Shown: positions 1 through 8,495, counted from the stretch's first letter. The stretch is 64,000 bases of DNA from Flavobacterium sp. 102 (GCF_003634615.1 NZ_RBKX01000001.1:682001-746000), one strand, 5' to 3'. Translations and numbers: made by a program. The notes: a model not told the origin generated them from the letters alone.

Positions 1-15
1 AAATTATACTCATAA

Positions 16-44
16 AAAAAGCCATCCTTTAAGAATGGCTTTTT
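16..44 (-). terminator. Intrinsic terminator of the TonB receptor/lipoprotein operon
   Basis: Inverted repeat AAAAGCCAT / ATGGCTTTT with a 9-base loop. Read on the minus strand it ends in a T run (positions 20 down to 14). It lies about 20 bases beyond the stop codon of the DUF5689 lipoprotein gene, so it probably ends the three-gene minus-strand operon. Confidence 0.8.
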
Positions 45-63
45 ATAAACAACTAAAATTTAA

Positions 64-1437
64 TTAGTTTATAACAATATCGTCAATCTGCATTGTTGTT
101 GTTGGTCCGCTTGTACCGTTTCCAACATATTCAAACACAAAGAATCCGTTTCCTGTAACTCCTGCAGGGATATTGTAAACGCCACTAGAAGTGAACGTTG
201 CTGCATAAGCCGAAGCTGGTCCTGATGGAATGGTAAAACTTGAGGTGATGTTAGTTAACGTTGCAGTTGTTATCTGTGTTCCAGGCGTATAATCGGTCGT
301 ATAATATACTTTCAACACAGCGCCGTTATCAAATCCGGATAAAGTTTTAAATGAAAGAGTACTTGCCGCTGTCATGTCAACAGGAACCAAGAACAATGTT
401 CTATTGGCTTCTGCTGTACCACCAAAAGAACTCATTTGGATATAACGGTTTCCGCCAAAAGATTTTATCTGCCAATATCTGCTTCCTGTAGCTGCATCGT
501 TGATGTATTTAGGAAACACTTGTTGATTTGTTGTCGTATAAGTAGTAAAAGGCTCATTCAAAGTTCCACCATATACCAAAGCGGTTCCACCAATTGGCGG
601 AGATAAATCAATAGCCAATCTGTCTCCAGAAACATTAACATCGTTAAGCGTTCTAATCATAAATTGGAAATCATTGTTGAATTTTGTCATTACACCACGG
701 ATTTTACCATTTTTTGAAGGTACTGCCTCGCCAGCAAATTTGGCATATTCACTTACTCTAACAATTACTTTGTTCCCGAATTGGTCAGAGATTTCGTGAT
801 TTGTTGCACCGCCGATACTGTTTAATGATGCGTCGTAGTATTTTTTGCCTAAAGAAGGATCCGTAAACTGAACTCCATCAAACTCAATCAACATGTTTAA
901 ATATTGATTGCTTTTGGCTTGAGTAATAGTCAAGTTCTTTACAATCTCATTTTCACCTACTTTATCACATGATCTGAAAATCACATTTTTATATTCAACA
1001 CCTGAAACTCTTCCAACACCTCCACTATAAGTAGATCCGATAACGGTAGAACCATGTTGGGTATTGAAATACCTATTTTTATCCAATTTAATGGTAACCT
1101 TTCTACCCGGTTCAAACTCGTTAAACAGATTATAGTTGTCAACTGGCATACTAAATCCTTTCAATCCGTCTAATGACATCATAGAAATTGATTTATAAAA
1201 ATTACCTCCTTCATCACTTGAAGTAACGTAAGCTTCAATATAATCCGTTACCGTTTCGTCTGTCGTATAAGGAACGGCATTTGCTGTTGCAGCATTTGTA
1301 ATATCGACAACTTCCTTAGTTTTAGGAATGCTGACACATTCATTTGATAAATCCGGAGTATCGTATTTATCATCGTTCACACAACTTGTCAAAGAAGCTA
1401 GAACGACAGCTGTTAATAATAATTTTAAATTTTTCAT
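64..1437 (-). CDS. DUF5689 domain lipoprotein with C-terminal jelly-roll (choice-of-anchor J-like) domain
   Basis: A 457-residue predicted lipoprotein. The N-terminus is a lipoprotein signal (MKNLKLLLTAVVLASLTSCV, lipobox LTSC). Residues about 60-270 match my memory of DUF5689, a Bacteroidota surface domain that looks OB-fold-like: a strand with SSDEGGNFYKS, then a PGRKVTIKL segment. Residues about 295-457 form a beta-rich domain with FGGNRYIQMSSFGG, YYTTDYTPG and a final TTMQIDDIVIN, like choice-of-anchor J modules. It is the last gene of an operon with the upstream lipoprotein (5 bases away) and a TonB-dependent receptor. A surface ligand-binding partner of that receptor is likely. The divergent secreted nuclease-family enzyme hints at nucleic acid or phosphoester ligands, which is inference. 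No catalytic motif is visible. Confidence 0.8.
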   Translation of the reverse strand: MKNLKLLLTAVVLASLTSCVNDDKYDTPDLSNECVSIPKTKEVVDITNAATANAVPYTTDETVTDYIEAYVTSSDEGGNFYKSISMMSLDGLKGFSMPVDNYNLFNEFEPGRKVTIKLDKNRYFNTQHGSTVIGSTYSGGVGRVSGVEYKNVIFRSCDKVGENEIVKNLTITQAKSNQYLNMLIEFDGVQFTDPSLGKKYYDASLNSIGGATNHEISDQFGNKVIVRVSEYAKFAGEAVPSKNGKIRGVMTKFNNDFQFMIRTLNDVNVSGDRLAIDLSPPIGGTALVYGGTLNEPFTTYTTTNQQVFPKYINDAATGSRYWQIKSFGGNRYIQMSSFGGTAEANRTLFLVPVDMTAASTLSFKTLSGFDNGAVLKVYYTTDYTPGTQITTATLTNITSSFTIPSGPASAYAATFTSSGVYNIPAGVTGNGFFVFEYVGNGTSGPTTTMQIDDIVIN

Positions 1438-1442
1438 AGCTA

Positions 1443-2063
1443 TTAATTTTTAGAAATCTTAATGTTGTCTAATTGAAGAGTAGTGGTAACTCCAGATTTG
1501 CTTCCTGTATATTTGAATGCAATTCTAACGTTGTTACTATTATACGCGCTCAAATCAATATTTCCGCTATTTACGAACACATCTTCAACAGTAGGTGTAG
1601 TAAAAGTAATCGGTTCCCATGTAGCAGTGGCAATCCCTGCTGTTGTTCCGTCATAATCTGTAGAAACAAAAGCAGTTAATGGATATCCGTTAGCGAATCT
1701 TGTTTTTGTAACGAAAGATAAAATTTCGCCGGAAGTTGTTGTTAAATCTATAGCCGGAGTAATTAACCAAGCGGTATCATTAGTTCCTGCTGCTGAATAG
1801 AATGAAGAAAATTCTGCATAAGTATTATTTGAAAATGCTCTTGCATGCCACAAACGGGTTGCTGTTGCGTTGTAATTTACCCATCCTTCTAAAGCAATAG
1901 CCACTTCATTCGAACCACTACCAGTTGGCGATGAACCAAATCCTTCACTAAAATGATAGTCATATACAGTAGGAATAACATAATCATCATCACCTACACA
2001 ACTTGTTAATACACCTGAGGCAAGTACTAACAAAAACATTGTTTTTAAAAATTTAATTTTCAT
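1443..2063 (-). CDS. Choice-of-anchor J-like surface lipoprotein
   Basis: A 206-residue predicted lipoprotein with lipobox LTSC at about residues 19-22 (MKIKFLKTMFLLVLASGVLTSC), followed by an acidic GDDD sorting-like stretch. Nearly the whole mature protein is one beta-sandwich module: YHFSEGFGS, GWVNYN, WHARAFSNNTYAEFSSF, TAWLITPAIDLT, LSFVTKTRFANG, FVSTDYDG, and a terminal TTLQLDNIKISKN. This is the standard layout of choice-of-anchor J/DUF5017-like domains. The module resembles the C-terminal half of the next gene's product, so the two look like domain paralogues. The gene is 12 bases downstream of the TonB-dependent receptor gene and 5 bases from the DUF5689 gene. It probably acts as an accessory surface protein of that receptor. 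Substrate unknown. Confidence 0.75.
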   Translation of the reverse strand: MKIKFLKTMFLLVLASGVLTSCVGDDDYVIPTVYDYHFSEGFGSSPTGSGSNEVAIALEGWVNYNATATRLWHARAFSNNTYAEFSSFYSAAGTNDTAWLITPAIDLTTTSGEILSFVTKTRFANGYPLTAFVSTDYDGTTAGIATATWEPITFTTPTVEDVFVNSGNIDLSAYNSNNVRIAFKYTGSKSGVTTTLQLDNIKISKN

Positions 2064-2075
2064 TGTCTATTTTTT

Positions 2076-4874
2076 TTAGAAGTTGATGTAGAAGTTAACA
2101 AAATACGTTCTTCCATAACCATAGAAATATTTAGGCCCAAATGACGGTGTTCCATTAGCATTATCAGCCTGTAAATCAGGGAATGTTGCTTTTCTTGATT
2201 GTTCAAATCCACCTGTTTTATATTCAATATCAAAAAGATTATTCACTGTAGCAAATATACCAAATGTATCTCTGCTTTTCTTGCTGATTCTCCATGATTT
2301 ACCACCCGTTAAATTTACTAATGTAAAGCTATTAAATTTTTCTTGTTCTAGTATATCTCTAACTGTTTCAGGTGTTGCTCCGGAATAATTGTCTCCTGTT
2401 GCATCATCAATACTAAAGTTATCAGTACGCATGATTTTCGAAATACTGATGTAACTATCTGATAAATAATTCACGTTAGCACCAACCCACCAGAAGTTTG
2501 GATCACGATATTCTAATCCTAATGAATAGGCTTGTTGTGGCATTCCCGGTTGGTGATAATTTTTTAGGTAAATAGTTCCAAAATCAGTCAACGGACTTAA
2601 TCCTTGTGATGCTAAAGCATCATCACTTGTTTGCAATCTAGCGTTCCCGGAGTAAATGTATTGTCCGTAAGAAGCTGCTCCAGTTACTTTAATAGTCGAA
2701 GTAATTTGATACTCTAAACCAAGTTCGGCTCCAAGATTTTGTTTTTGAATTCCTGTTGCGATTTCTGTAATAAAAGAATCTTCATCACCTTCATTGTCAC
2801 CAACGTTTTCTGCATAGAAAAATGCAATTTCGGTGGCGTCTTTAACTCTAGAGAAGAAACCGGTTAATCTTGCTTTAAAACCTGGCATTCTTAATATGTA
2901 GCTTGCGTCGGCACTAACAATGTTTTCGCTGGTTAAGTCTTCTGTAAACTCATTACTTCTTCTTGCGTTATAGAAACTATTTCTCAAGTTAGGTGCTTTT
3001 GTAAGGTACATTCCGTTGAAATCGAAATAATGTTGACCAGACAATTTGTAAGTCAAGCCTCCTTTAAAACCAAAGTTTTCAAAAACTTTAGATTTCCCTT
3101 TTCCAAAAGAATTGTCAGCATAGTTTCCGCTTCTGTACAATCCTTCTCTTTGATACTCTGATCTTGAAAAAGTTTGTGCTAAATAGAAATCGAAATTACT
3201 GTAATTGAATTTAAATTGGGTAAACCCATCCACTACGTTGGCAAATAAATTATAGTTGTATCCGGCTGTTCCGCCTTCAACAACTTGTTGATTAGGATTG
3301 TTTAAATCGAATTGTGCATTATCTCCAAGGAAAAAACGATCAACATTTAAGAAATAATCGCCTCCTAATAAATCAGTAACAACAGCGTAATTATGCGATC
3401 TGACATTTCTAAAGTTTACACCTGAATTAAAGCTAATATTGTTTGACAAAGAACTGTTCAACAACATATTTGCCGTTACGCTAGTGTCATCATTACGTTG
3501 CTCAGTTAAAACAAATGCACTTTCACCTGTTGCCGTATTTTGATTAGCAATATACATACTATTCCAGTCGATTTGACTATTATTCAGGAATTCCTCTCTT
3601 GCAAGTTCGGCACCTGGATTGATTGGTTCTGTACCTCCCGGAGGTATTATCCATTGTGTTGGATCATTATAATAATAACTCGGAAGTTTTCTGTAATAAG
3701 TAGGATCCGGATTGTTTCCAAGCGGATTCTCTAATCTTGAGTTAGATATGCGTCCCGTTTGGTATGCCAAGTTTGTATTCAAACTAGTTCTTTCTGAAAG
3801 TTTCCAATAATGTGATAACATCACCATCGGCTCGTCAACATCCTTATCTCTTGAATTACGCTTTTTCCCATCTTGCCATCCCCAATAAGAATTGTATTTA
3901 ACTCCCATTAAGTCTGTAACTTCTTGAGTATTTGGAGATGATTTCCCTCTACTGTTTTGAGCAAAAATGCTAGTAATATTTAAACTGTGTTTTTCGTTGA
4001 ATTTTTTCTCAACACTGGCAAATAATGAATTCGCACTGTAATCAGTCCCATCAAAATAACCTTCTTGCGCCCATCTTCTTGAAGCAGAAACTACGTAAGC
4101 CCAACCATCTTTGTTTAAACCTGATGCATGGGTTCCCATCATTCTCCAACTGTAATTTGTATTGGTTCCCGACATAGAAATTCTTGATCCCGGACGGTAG
4201 ACAGAAGCTCTGGCATTAATTTCTTGAGTTCCTAATGCATTTCCAAATGTGTAATCAGAAGGTGCCGATCCCATCGTAAATTCTTGATTTCGAGTAGCAT
4301 CATTCAAACCTCCCCAGTTACTCCATTGTGGCCTTCCATCATATAATTTATTCATCACAATACCATTAATCATGGTCGTTCCATACTCATTATCCAATCC
4401 TCTGATTCTAAAACGAGCTTGTCCCCAGTTAAAGGCCGCTGACTGCTGATAAACATCTCTTGTCGCTTGCAACAATCCTGAAGTACTTTCAGAACCACTG
4501 TTGTCATCCCCTAAATCATTTTCCGTAATGGTAACCAAACTTAACTGTTGCTCAGAAGTAATGTCTTCTTCAAAAACAATAACCCCTAAATCTACCAGTT
4601 TACCGGTTTCAACCTCAACTACTAATAATTGATCTTTGTAGCCGGCACTTTTAATCTGCACTAATTGACTACCTTTTGGAACATCCTTAAAAATAAAAGC
4701 TCCTGTCCCATCTGTTAAAGTGGTTAAAACAGTGTTTTGAATAGAAGCAACGACATTTTGTAATGGTTTTTGTGTTTTCGAATCTACTACTTTACCAGTA
4801 ATTCCAGTAGTAGTTTGCGCAAAAACAAAAAACACTTGCATCACAAATAAAGTACTAATAACAAGTTTTTTCAT
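2076..4874 (-). CDS. TonB-dependent outer-membrane receptor with carboxypeptidase-regulatory-like domain
   Basis: A 932-residue outer-membrane transporter. It has a signal peptide ending FVFAQ, then a CarboxypepD_reg-like/CNA-B beta-sandwich (about residues 23-105: GITGKVVDSKTQKPLQNVVASI, with LTDGTGAFIFKDVP). Next come a plug region (about 120-245, with RFRIRGLDNEYGTTMINGIVMN) and a long beta-barrel ending in an aromatic residue (FVNFYINF), as expected for BamA-dependent insertion. It is the first gene of a minus-strand operon with two surface lipoproteins. No SusD homologue is nearby, so this is not a classical Sus polysaccharide locus. A secreted endonuclease/phosphatase-family enzyme is divergently transcribed from the same intergenic region. 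That suggests uptake of a product of that enzyme, but the ligand cannot be read from sequence. Confidence 0.9.
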   Translation of the reverse strand: MKKLVISTLFVMQVFFVFAQTTTGITGKVVDSKTQKPLQNVVASIQNTVLTTLTDGTGAFIFKDVPKGSQLVQIKSAGYKDQLLVVEVETGKLVDLGVIVFEEDITSEQQLSLVTITENDLGDDNSGSESTSGLLQATRDVYQQSAAFNWGQARFRIRGLDNEYGTTMINGIVMNKLYDGRPQWSNWGGLNDATRNQEFTMGSAPSDYTFGNALGTQEINARASVYRPGSRISMSGTNTNYSWRMMGTHASGLNKDGWAYVVSASRRWAQEGYFDGTDYSANSLFASVEKKFNEKHSLNITSIFAQNSRGKSSPNTQEVTDLMGVKYNSYWGWQDGKKRNSRDKDVDEPMVMLSHYWKLSERTSLNTNLAYQTGRISNSRLENPLGNNPDPTYYRKLPSYYYNDPTQWIIPPGGTEPINPGAELAREEFLNNSQIDWNSMYIANQNTATGESAFVLTEQRNDDTSVTANMLLNSSLSNNISFNSGVNFRNVRSHNYAVVTDLLGGDYFLNVDRFFLGDNAQFDLNNPNQQVVEGGTAGYNYNLFANVVDGFTQFKFNYSNFDFYLAQTFSRSEYQREGLYRSGNYADNSFGKGKSKVFENFGFKGGLTYKLSGQHYFDFNGMYLTKAPNLRNSFYNARRSNEFTEDLTSENIVSADASYILRMPGFKARLTGFFSRVKDATEIAFFYAENVGDNEGDEDSFITEIATGIQKQNLGAELGLEYQITSTIKVTGAASYGQYIYSGNARLQTSDDALASQGLSPLTDFGTIYLKNYHQPGMPQQAYSLGLEYRDPNFWWVGANVNYLSDSYISISKIMRTDNFSIDDATGDNYSGATPETVRDILEQEKFNSFTLVNLTGGKSWRISKKSRDTFGIFATVNNLFDIEYKTGGFEQSRKATFPDLQADNANGTPSFGPKYFYGYGRTYFVNFYINF

Positions 4875-4932
4875 AAATAAAATAAAATTAATTTTTTCTA
4901 TAGTTAAGTGTTAATGAAAACTTAACAGCCGA

Positions 4933-4940
4933 CAAATGTA
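4933..4940 (-). promoter_or_regulatory. -7 promoter element for the TonB receptor operon
   Basis: On the minus strand this reads TACATTTG, a match to the Bacteroidota -7 consensus TAnnTTTG. It would give a leader of roughly 55 bases before the receptor start at 4874. No clear -33 TTTG was seen at the expected distance. Confidence 0.5.
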
Positions 4941-4960
4941 CATCTTTTAATAATATTATC

Positions 4961-4968
4961 TACTTTTG
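4961..4968 (+). promoter_or_regulatory. -7 promoter element for the divergent nuclease-family gene
   Basis: TACTTTTG fits the Bacteroidota -7 consensus TAnnTTTG, about 45 bases before the ATG at 5014. It lies 20 bases from the opposing -7 element of the TonB receptor operon, so the two promoters overlap and could be co-regulated or compete. Confidence 0.5.
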
Positions 4969-5013
4969 GCTCGAAGTTTGTAAAAAACTTGATATTAAAT
5001 TAATATACATTTT

Positions 5014-6123
5014 ATGAGAATTAAAAAACTGATAGCTCTTTTCTTTGTTTTATTCGCAATATTCGGAGCTAATGGACAAGCAAAAAAGTATAATATTCAT
5101 ACAGTTGCTTTCTACAATTTGGAAAACTTATTTGACACCATCAATGGTTCAAACAATGACGAAGAATGGTTGCCTAACGGTGACCAAAGCTGGACTTCTG
5201 CCAAATACAAACAAAAACTACACAACTTAGCCAGAGTTTTGTCAGAAATAGGAACTGGTGAAAATCCAAATAATTCTCCAACCTTAATTGGATGTTGTGA
5301 GATTGAAAACAGAAGTGTTTTAGAAGATTTAGTCAAAGAACCGCTTCTTATTAATAAAGACTATGGTATTGTTCACTTTGATTCCCCAGACAAACGCGGA
5401 ATCGATGTGGGATTTTTGTACCAAAAAAAGCATTTTAAGCCTACCAGCTTTAAAAATATTCCTTTGCTCATTTATAGAAATCAAATGAATTTTAATGCTA
5501 AAGACAAAGATCCAACTGAAGAAGTTGTATCTGAAAAAACGGAAGCAATAGGTAAAGATGAGAGAGTTTATACTCGTGACCAACTTTTAGTAACTGGTTT
5601 CCTTGACGGTGAAGAGGTAAATATCATTGTCAATCACTGGCCATCGCGTTCCGGTGGTGAGAAAAAAAGCTCTCCTTTCCGTGAAGCAGCAGGAAGACTA
5701 AACCGACAAATCATGGATTCCATCTTTAAAATTAACCCAAATGCTAAAATCATTACTATGGGTGATTTAAATGATGGTTCTTATAATAAAAGTGTAAAAG
5801 AAGGCATTGGCGCCAAACGCAAAAAAGAAGAAGTAAAACAATTTGGCATCTACAATCCGTTTGAAGAAATGTTTTATAAAGGTCATTCCTCTTTATTCTA
5901 TCGCGATGCCGGAGATATTTTTGACCAAATTATGGTGTCAGAAGCTTTGATAAAACCTGATTATTCTTCATTCCGCTATTGGAAAGCCGGAATTTATAAC
6001 AAACCGTATATGATAACCAAAACCGGTCAATATAAAGGCTATCCTCTCAGACATGGCACAAATGAAATTGGTTTTAGTGACCACTTTCCTGTCTATATCT
6101 ATTTGATAAAAGAAATTAAATAA
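5014..6123 (+). CDS. Secreted endonuclease/exonuclease/phosphatase family protein
   Basis: A 369-residue enzyme of the EEP (DNase I-like) superfamily with an N-terminal signal peptide (cleavage probably after GANG or NGQA). The family's metal and catalytic motifs appear in order: NLENLFD near residue 37, CEIEN (metal-binding Glu), VNHWPSRSGG (catalytic His), MGDLND (Asp-x-Asn pair), DIFDQIM and SDHFPVYI (terminal Asp-His). The set is complete, so the protein should be an active phosphodiesterase or phosphomonoesterase exported to the periplasm or surface. The gene is divergent from a TonB-dependent receptor operon with overlapping promoters, suggesting a shared scavenging role. Substrate (DNA, RNA, lipid or inositol phosphates) cannot be assigned from sequence. 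A terminator follows. Confidence 0.88.
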   Translation: MRIKKLIALFFVLFAIFGANGQAKKYNIHTVAFYNLENLFDTINGSNNDEEWLPNGDQSWTSAKYKQKLHNLARVLSEIGTGENPNNSPTLIGCCEIENRSVLEDLVKEPLLINKDYGIVHFDSPDKRGIDVGFLYQKKHFKPTSFKNIPLLIYRNQMNFNAKDKDPTEEVVSEKTEAIGKDERVYTRDQLLVTGFLDGEEVNIIVNHWPSRSGGEKKSSPFREAAGRLNRQIMDSIFKINPNAKIITMGDLNDGSYNKSVKEGIGAKRKKEEVKQFGIYNPFEEMFYKGHSSLFYRDAGDIFDQIMVSEALIKPDYSSFRYWKAGIYNKPYMITKTGQYKGYPLRHGTNEIGFSDHFPVYIYLIKEIK

Positions 6124-6131
6124 TTTGAAAG

Positions 6132-6154
6132 TCCCGATAGTATCGGGATTTTTT
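6132..6154 (+). terminator. Intrinsic terminator after the EEP-family gene
   Basis: TCCCGATA / TATCGGGA inverted repeat with a minimal loop, followed by six T residues, 8 bases after the stop codon at 6123. Confidence 0.85.
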
Positions 6155-6183
6155 ATTTTATAACTTTACCTAAAATTTAAGCA

Positions 6184-6720
6184 ATGACTGTAGCAAAACC
6201 CTTCAACCTTAATAAATGGATAGCCGAAAATCGTCATTTGTTAAAACCACCGGTTGGCAATAAAAATTTGTATGTCGATTCAGGCGACTATATTGTCATG
6301 ATTGTTGCCGGTCCAAACGCCCGAAAAGACTATCATTACAACGAAACCGAAGAACTGTTCTACCAACTCGAAGGCGAAATCACCGTTTATATCCAAGAAG
6401 ATGGCGAAAAAAAAGCCATGAAACTTTCCGCCGGCGATATGTTTCTGCTTCCTGCTAAAGTGCCTCACTCACCGTCACGAACTGAAAACTCCATAGGATT
6501 AGTCGTAGAACGCAAAAGAGACGGCAAAGACATTCCCGACGGTTTATTATGGTTTTGTGATAAATGCAACCACAAACTTTACGAAGTTTATTTTGAATTA
6601 AATGACATCGAAAAAGATTTTCTAAAACATTTCAATCATTTTTACAATTCTGAAAAGCTAAGAACCTGTGAAAAATGCAACACTGTAATGGATACCGATC
6701 CAAGATTTACTACAAAATAA
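6184..6720 (+). CDS. nbaC: 3-hydroxyanthranilate 3,4-dioxygenase
   Basis: A 178-residue cupin enzyme that opens the ring of 3-hydroxyanthranilate to 2-amino-3-carboxymuconate semialdehyde, the precursor of quinolinate, in the kynurenine pathway. The catalytic iron ligands are at the positions known from the Cupriavidus metallidurans enzyme: His51 (DYHYNETEE), Glu57 and His95 (VPHSP), with Arg99 next to them. The C-terminus carries the second, rubredoxin-like metal site of bacterial homologues: Cys125-x-x-Cys128 and Cys162-x-x-Cys165. Length and motifs are canonical. No other kynurenine gene is adjacent. The next gene, about 195 bases on, is an ALDH7-type dehydrogenase separated by an inverted repeat. 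A weak TAACTTTA element lies just upstream. Confidence 0.95.
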   Translation: MTVAKPFNLNKWIAENRHLLKPPVGNKNLYVDSGDYIVMIVAGPNARKDYHYNETEELFYQLEGEITVYIQEDGEKKAMKLSAGDMFLLPAKVPHSPSRTENSIGLVVERKRDGKDIPDGLLWFCDKCNHKLYEVYFELNDIEKDFLKHFNHFYNSEKLRTCEKCNTVMDTDPRFTTK

Positions 6721-6725
6721 TTTTT

Positions 6726-6855
6726 AGAAGCTATTCCGGCTATCCATTATATCTTTTATTGTTTGTCACCCCTGAGCAGTATATGCTGAGCGGAGACTAA
6801 GTACAGTCGAACGGCGTTTTGCAAACAATAAAAGGATACCATTCCTATCCGGGCT
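6726..6855. repeat. Composite intergenic inverted repeat with a central CTGAGCGGAG-type core
   Basis: A 130-base element with a perfect 13-bp inner stem, CTTTTATTGTTTG (6753-6765) against CAAACAATAAAAG (6822-6834). The outer arms are related but imperfect: AGCTATTCCGGCTATCC against the complement of GGATACCATTCCTATCCGGGCT. The enclosed 56 bases contain CTGAGC...GCTGAGCGGAG...AGTCGAA, resembling the CCCTGAGCGGAGTCGAAGGG motif I remember as dispersed in many bacterial genomes. This looks like one repeat nested in another. It may also end transcription of the dioxygenase gene. Confidence 0.7.
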
Positions 6856-6882
6856 AATTTCAAAATATTCAAAATAAACCTT

Positions 6883-6890
6883 TACTTTTG
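6883..6890 (+). promoter_or_regulatory. -7 promoter element for the aldehyde dehydrogenase gene
   Basis: TACTTTTG matches TAnnTTTG, 26 bases before the ATG at 6916. It gives the dehydrogenase its own promoter downstream of the repeat element. Confidence 0.5.
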
Positions 6891-6915
6891 CTAAAAATAT
6901 AAAACAAACTATCAA

Positions 6916-8469
6916 ATGTCAACAATTGCGCAACAATTCGGCATGACCGAAGCTTTAGAAATATTGGGTGTAAAAGCCATTAACGAAGGAACTTCCACCG
7001 GAAATAACCATTTTTCAAACGGTGAACTTCTTGAAAGTTATTCTCCCGTAGACGGACAATTAATCGGAAAAGTAAAAACAACAACCGCAGAAGATTACGA
7101 AAAAGTAATGCAAACTGCGAGCGAAGCTTTCAAAACCTTTCGCTTGATGCCGGCGCCAAAACGTGGCGAAATCGTGCGTCAGTTTGGTGAAAAATTGCGA
7201 CAATATAAAGAACCACTTGGGAAATTAGTTTCCTACGAAATGGGGAAATCACTACAAGAAGGTTATGGAGAAGTTCAGGAAATGATTGACATCTGTGACT
7301 TCGCCGTTGGTTTATCGAGACAACTTCACGGATTAACCATGCATTCAGAACGTCCGGGTCACCGAATGTACGAACAATACCATCCGCTAGGAATCGTTGG
7401 AATTATTTCAGCGTTTAATTTTCCGGTAGCCGTTTGGGCTTGGAACACAGCATTAGCATGGATTTGTGGTGATGTTTGCGTTTGGAAACCTTCTGAAAAA
7501 ACACCTTTATGTGGTATCGCTTGTCAAAATATCATCGCTGAAGTTTTAAAAGAAAACAACCTTCCGGAAGGAATCTCTTGTTTAATCAACGGTGATTATA
7601 AAGTAGGCGAAATGATGACGCATGATAAACGCGTTCCTTTAGTTTCTGCAACCGGTTCAACCCGTATGGGTAAAATCGTAGCGCAAGCTTGTGCGGCTCG
7701 TTTGGGCAATTCATTATTAGAATTGGGCGGAAACAATGCCATTATTGTAACACCGGATGCTGACATTAAAATGACGGTTATCGGAGCAGTTTTTGGCGCC
7801 GTTGGAACGGCAGGACAACGTTGTACTTCTACCCGTAGATTAATCATTCACGAAAGTATTTACGACAAAGTAAGAGACGCGATTGTTGGTGCTTATGGTC
7901 AATTGAGAATCGGAAATCCTTTGGACCAAAACAACCACGTTGGACCGCTTATCGATACGCATGCCGTTGAAATGTACAGCAAAGCTTTAGAAAAAGTAGT
8001 CGCCGAAGGTGGAAAAATTTTGGTTGAAGGCGGTGTTCTTTCGGGCGAAGGTTACGAAAGCGGCTGTTACGTAAAACCTGCGATTGCTGAAGCAGATAAT
8101 TCATTCGAAATCGTGCAACACGAAACTTTTGCACCGGTTTTATACTTATTAAAATATTCAGGCGATGTCACTGATGCGCTTGAAATCCAGAACGGTGTAG
8201 CACAAGGTTTGTCTTCTGCCATTATGACCAACAACTTGCGTGAAGCGGAAGCTTTCCTTTCGGTTGCCGGTTCAGATTGTGGTATTGCCAACGTCAACAT
8301 CGGAACTTCAGGAGCTGAAATCGGTGGCGCTTTTGGTGGTGAAAAAGAAACCGGCGGTGGCCGCGAATCTGGTTCTGATGCTTGGAAAGTGTATATGAGA
8401 AGACAAACCAATACAATCAATTATACTACGAGTTTGCCATTGGCACAAGGGATTAAATTTGATTTGTAA
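6916..8469 (+). CDS. Aldehyde dehydrogenase, ALDH7 (alpha-aminoadipic semialdehyde dehydrogenase/antiquitin) type
   Basis: A 517-residue NAD(P)-dependent aldehyde dehydrogenase. The fold motifs are present: nucleotide-binding SATGSTRMGK, the general-base Glu in LLELGGNNAIIV and the catalytic Cys in GTAGQRCTSTRRL. IGGAFGGEKETGGGRESGSDAW, near the C-terminus, is characteristic of the ALDH7 subfamily. ALDH7 enzymes oxidise alpha-aminoadipic semialdehyde in lysine degradation, and some act on other semialdehydes or betaine aldehyde. The upstream dioxygenase makes a muconate semialdehyde, but ALDH7 is not the usual enzyme for that compound. I therefore treat the proximity as suggestive only. The gene is followed by a strong terminator and has its own promoter element, so it is probably monocistronic. 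Confidence 0.9.
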   Translation: MSTIAQQFGMTEALEILGVKAINEGTSTGNNHFSNGELLESYSPVDGQLIGKVKTTTAEDYEKVMQTASEAFKTFRLMPAPKRGEIVRQFGEKLRQYKEPLGKLVSYEMGKSLQEGYGEVQEMIDICDFAVGLSRQLHGLTMHSERPGHRMYEQYHPLGIVGIISAFNFPVAVWAWNTALAWICGDVCVWKPSEKTPLCGIACQNIIAEVLKENNLPEGISCLINGDYKVGEMMTHDKRVPLVSATGSTRMGKIVAQACAARLGNSLLELGGNNAIIVTPDADIKMTVIGAVFGAVGTAGQRCTSTRRLIIHESIYDKVRDAIVGAYGQLRIGNPLDQNNHVGPLIDTHAVEMYSKALEKVVAEGGKILVEGGVLSGEGYESGCYVKPAIAEADNSFEIVQHETFAPVLYLLKYSGDVTDALEIQNGVAQGLSSAIMTNNLREAEAFLSVAGSDCGIANVNIGTSGAEIGGAFGGEKETGGGRESGSDAWKVYMRRQTNTINYTTSLPLAQGIKFDL

Positions 8470-8495
8470 TTAATCGGAAAAGAAATAAAAAAAGA

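Noticed and set aside
8067..8420. 117-codon minus-strand open frame inside the aldehyde dehydrogenase
   Set aside because: It lies fully antisense to a well-conserved enzyme core, and its product looks like a shadow translation.
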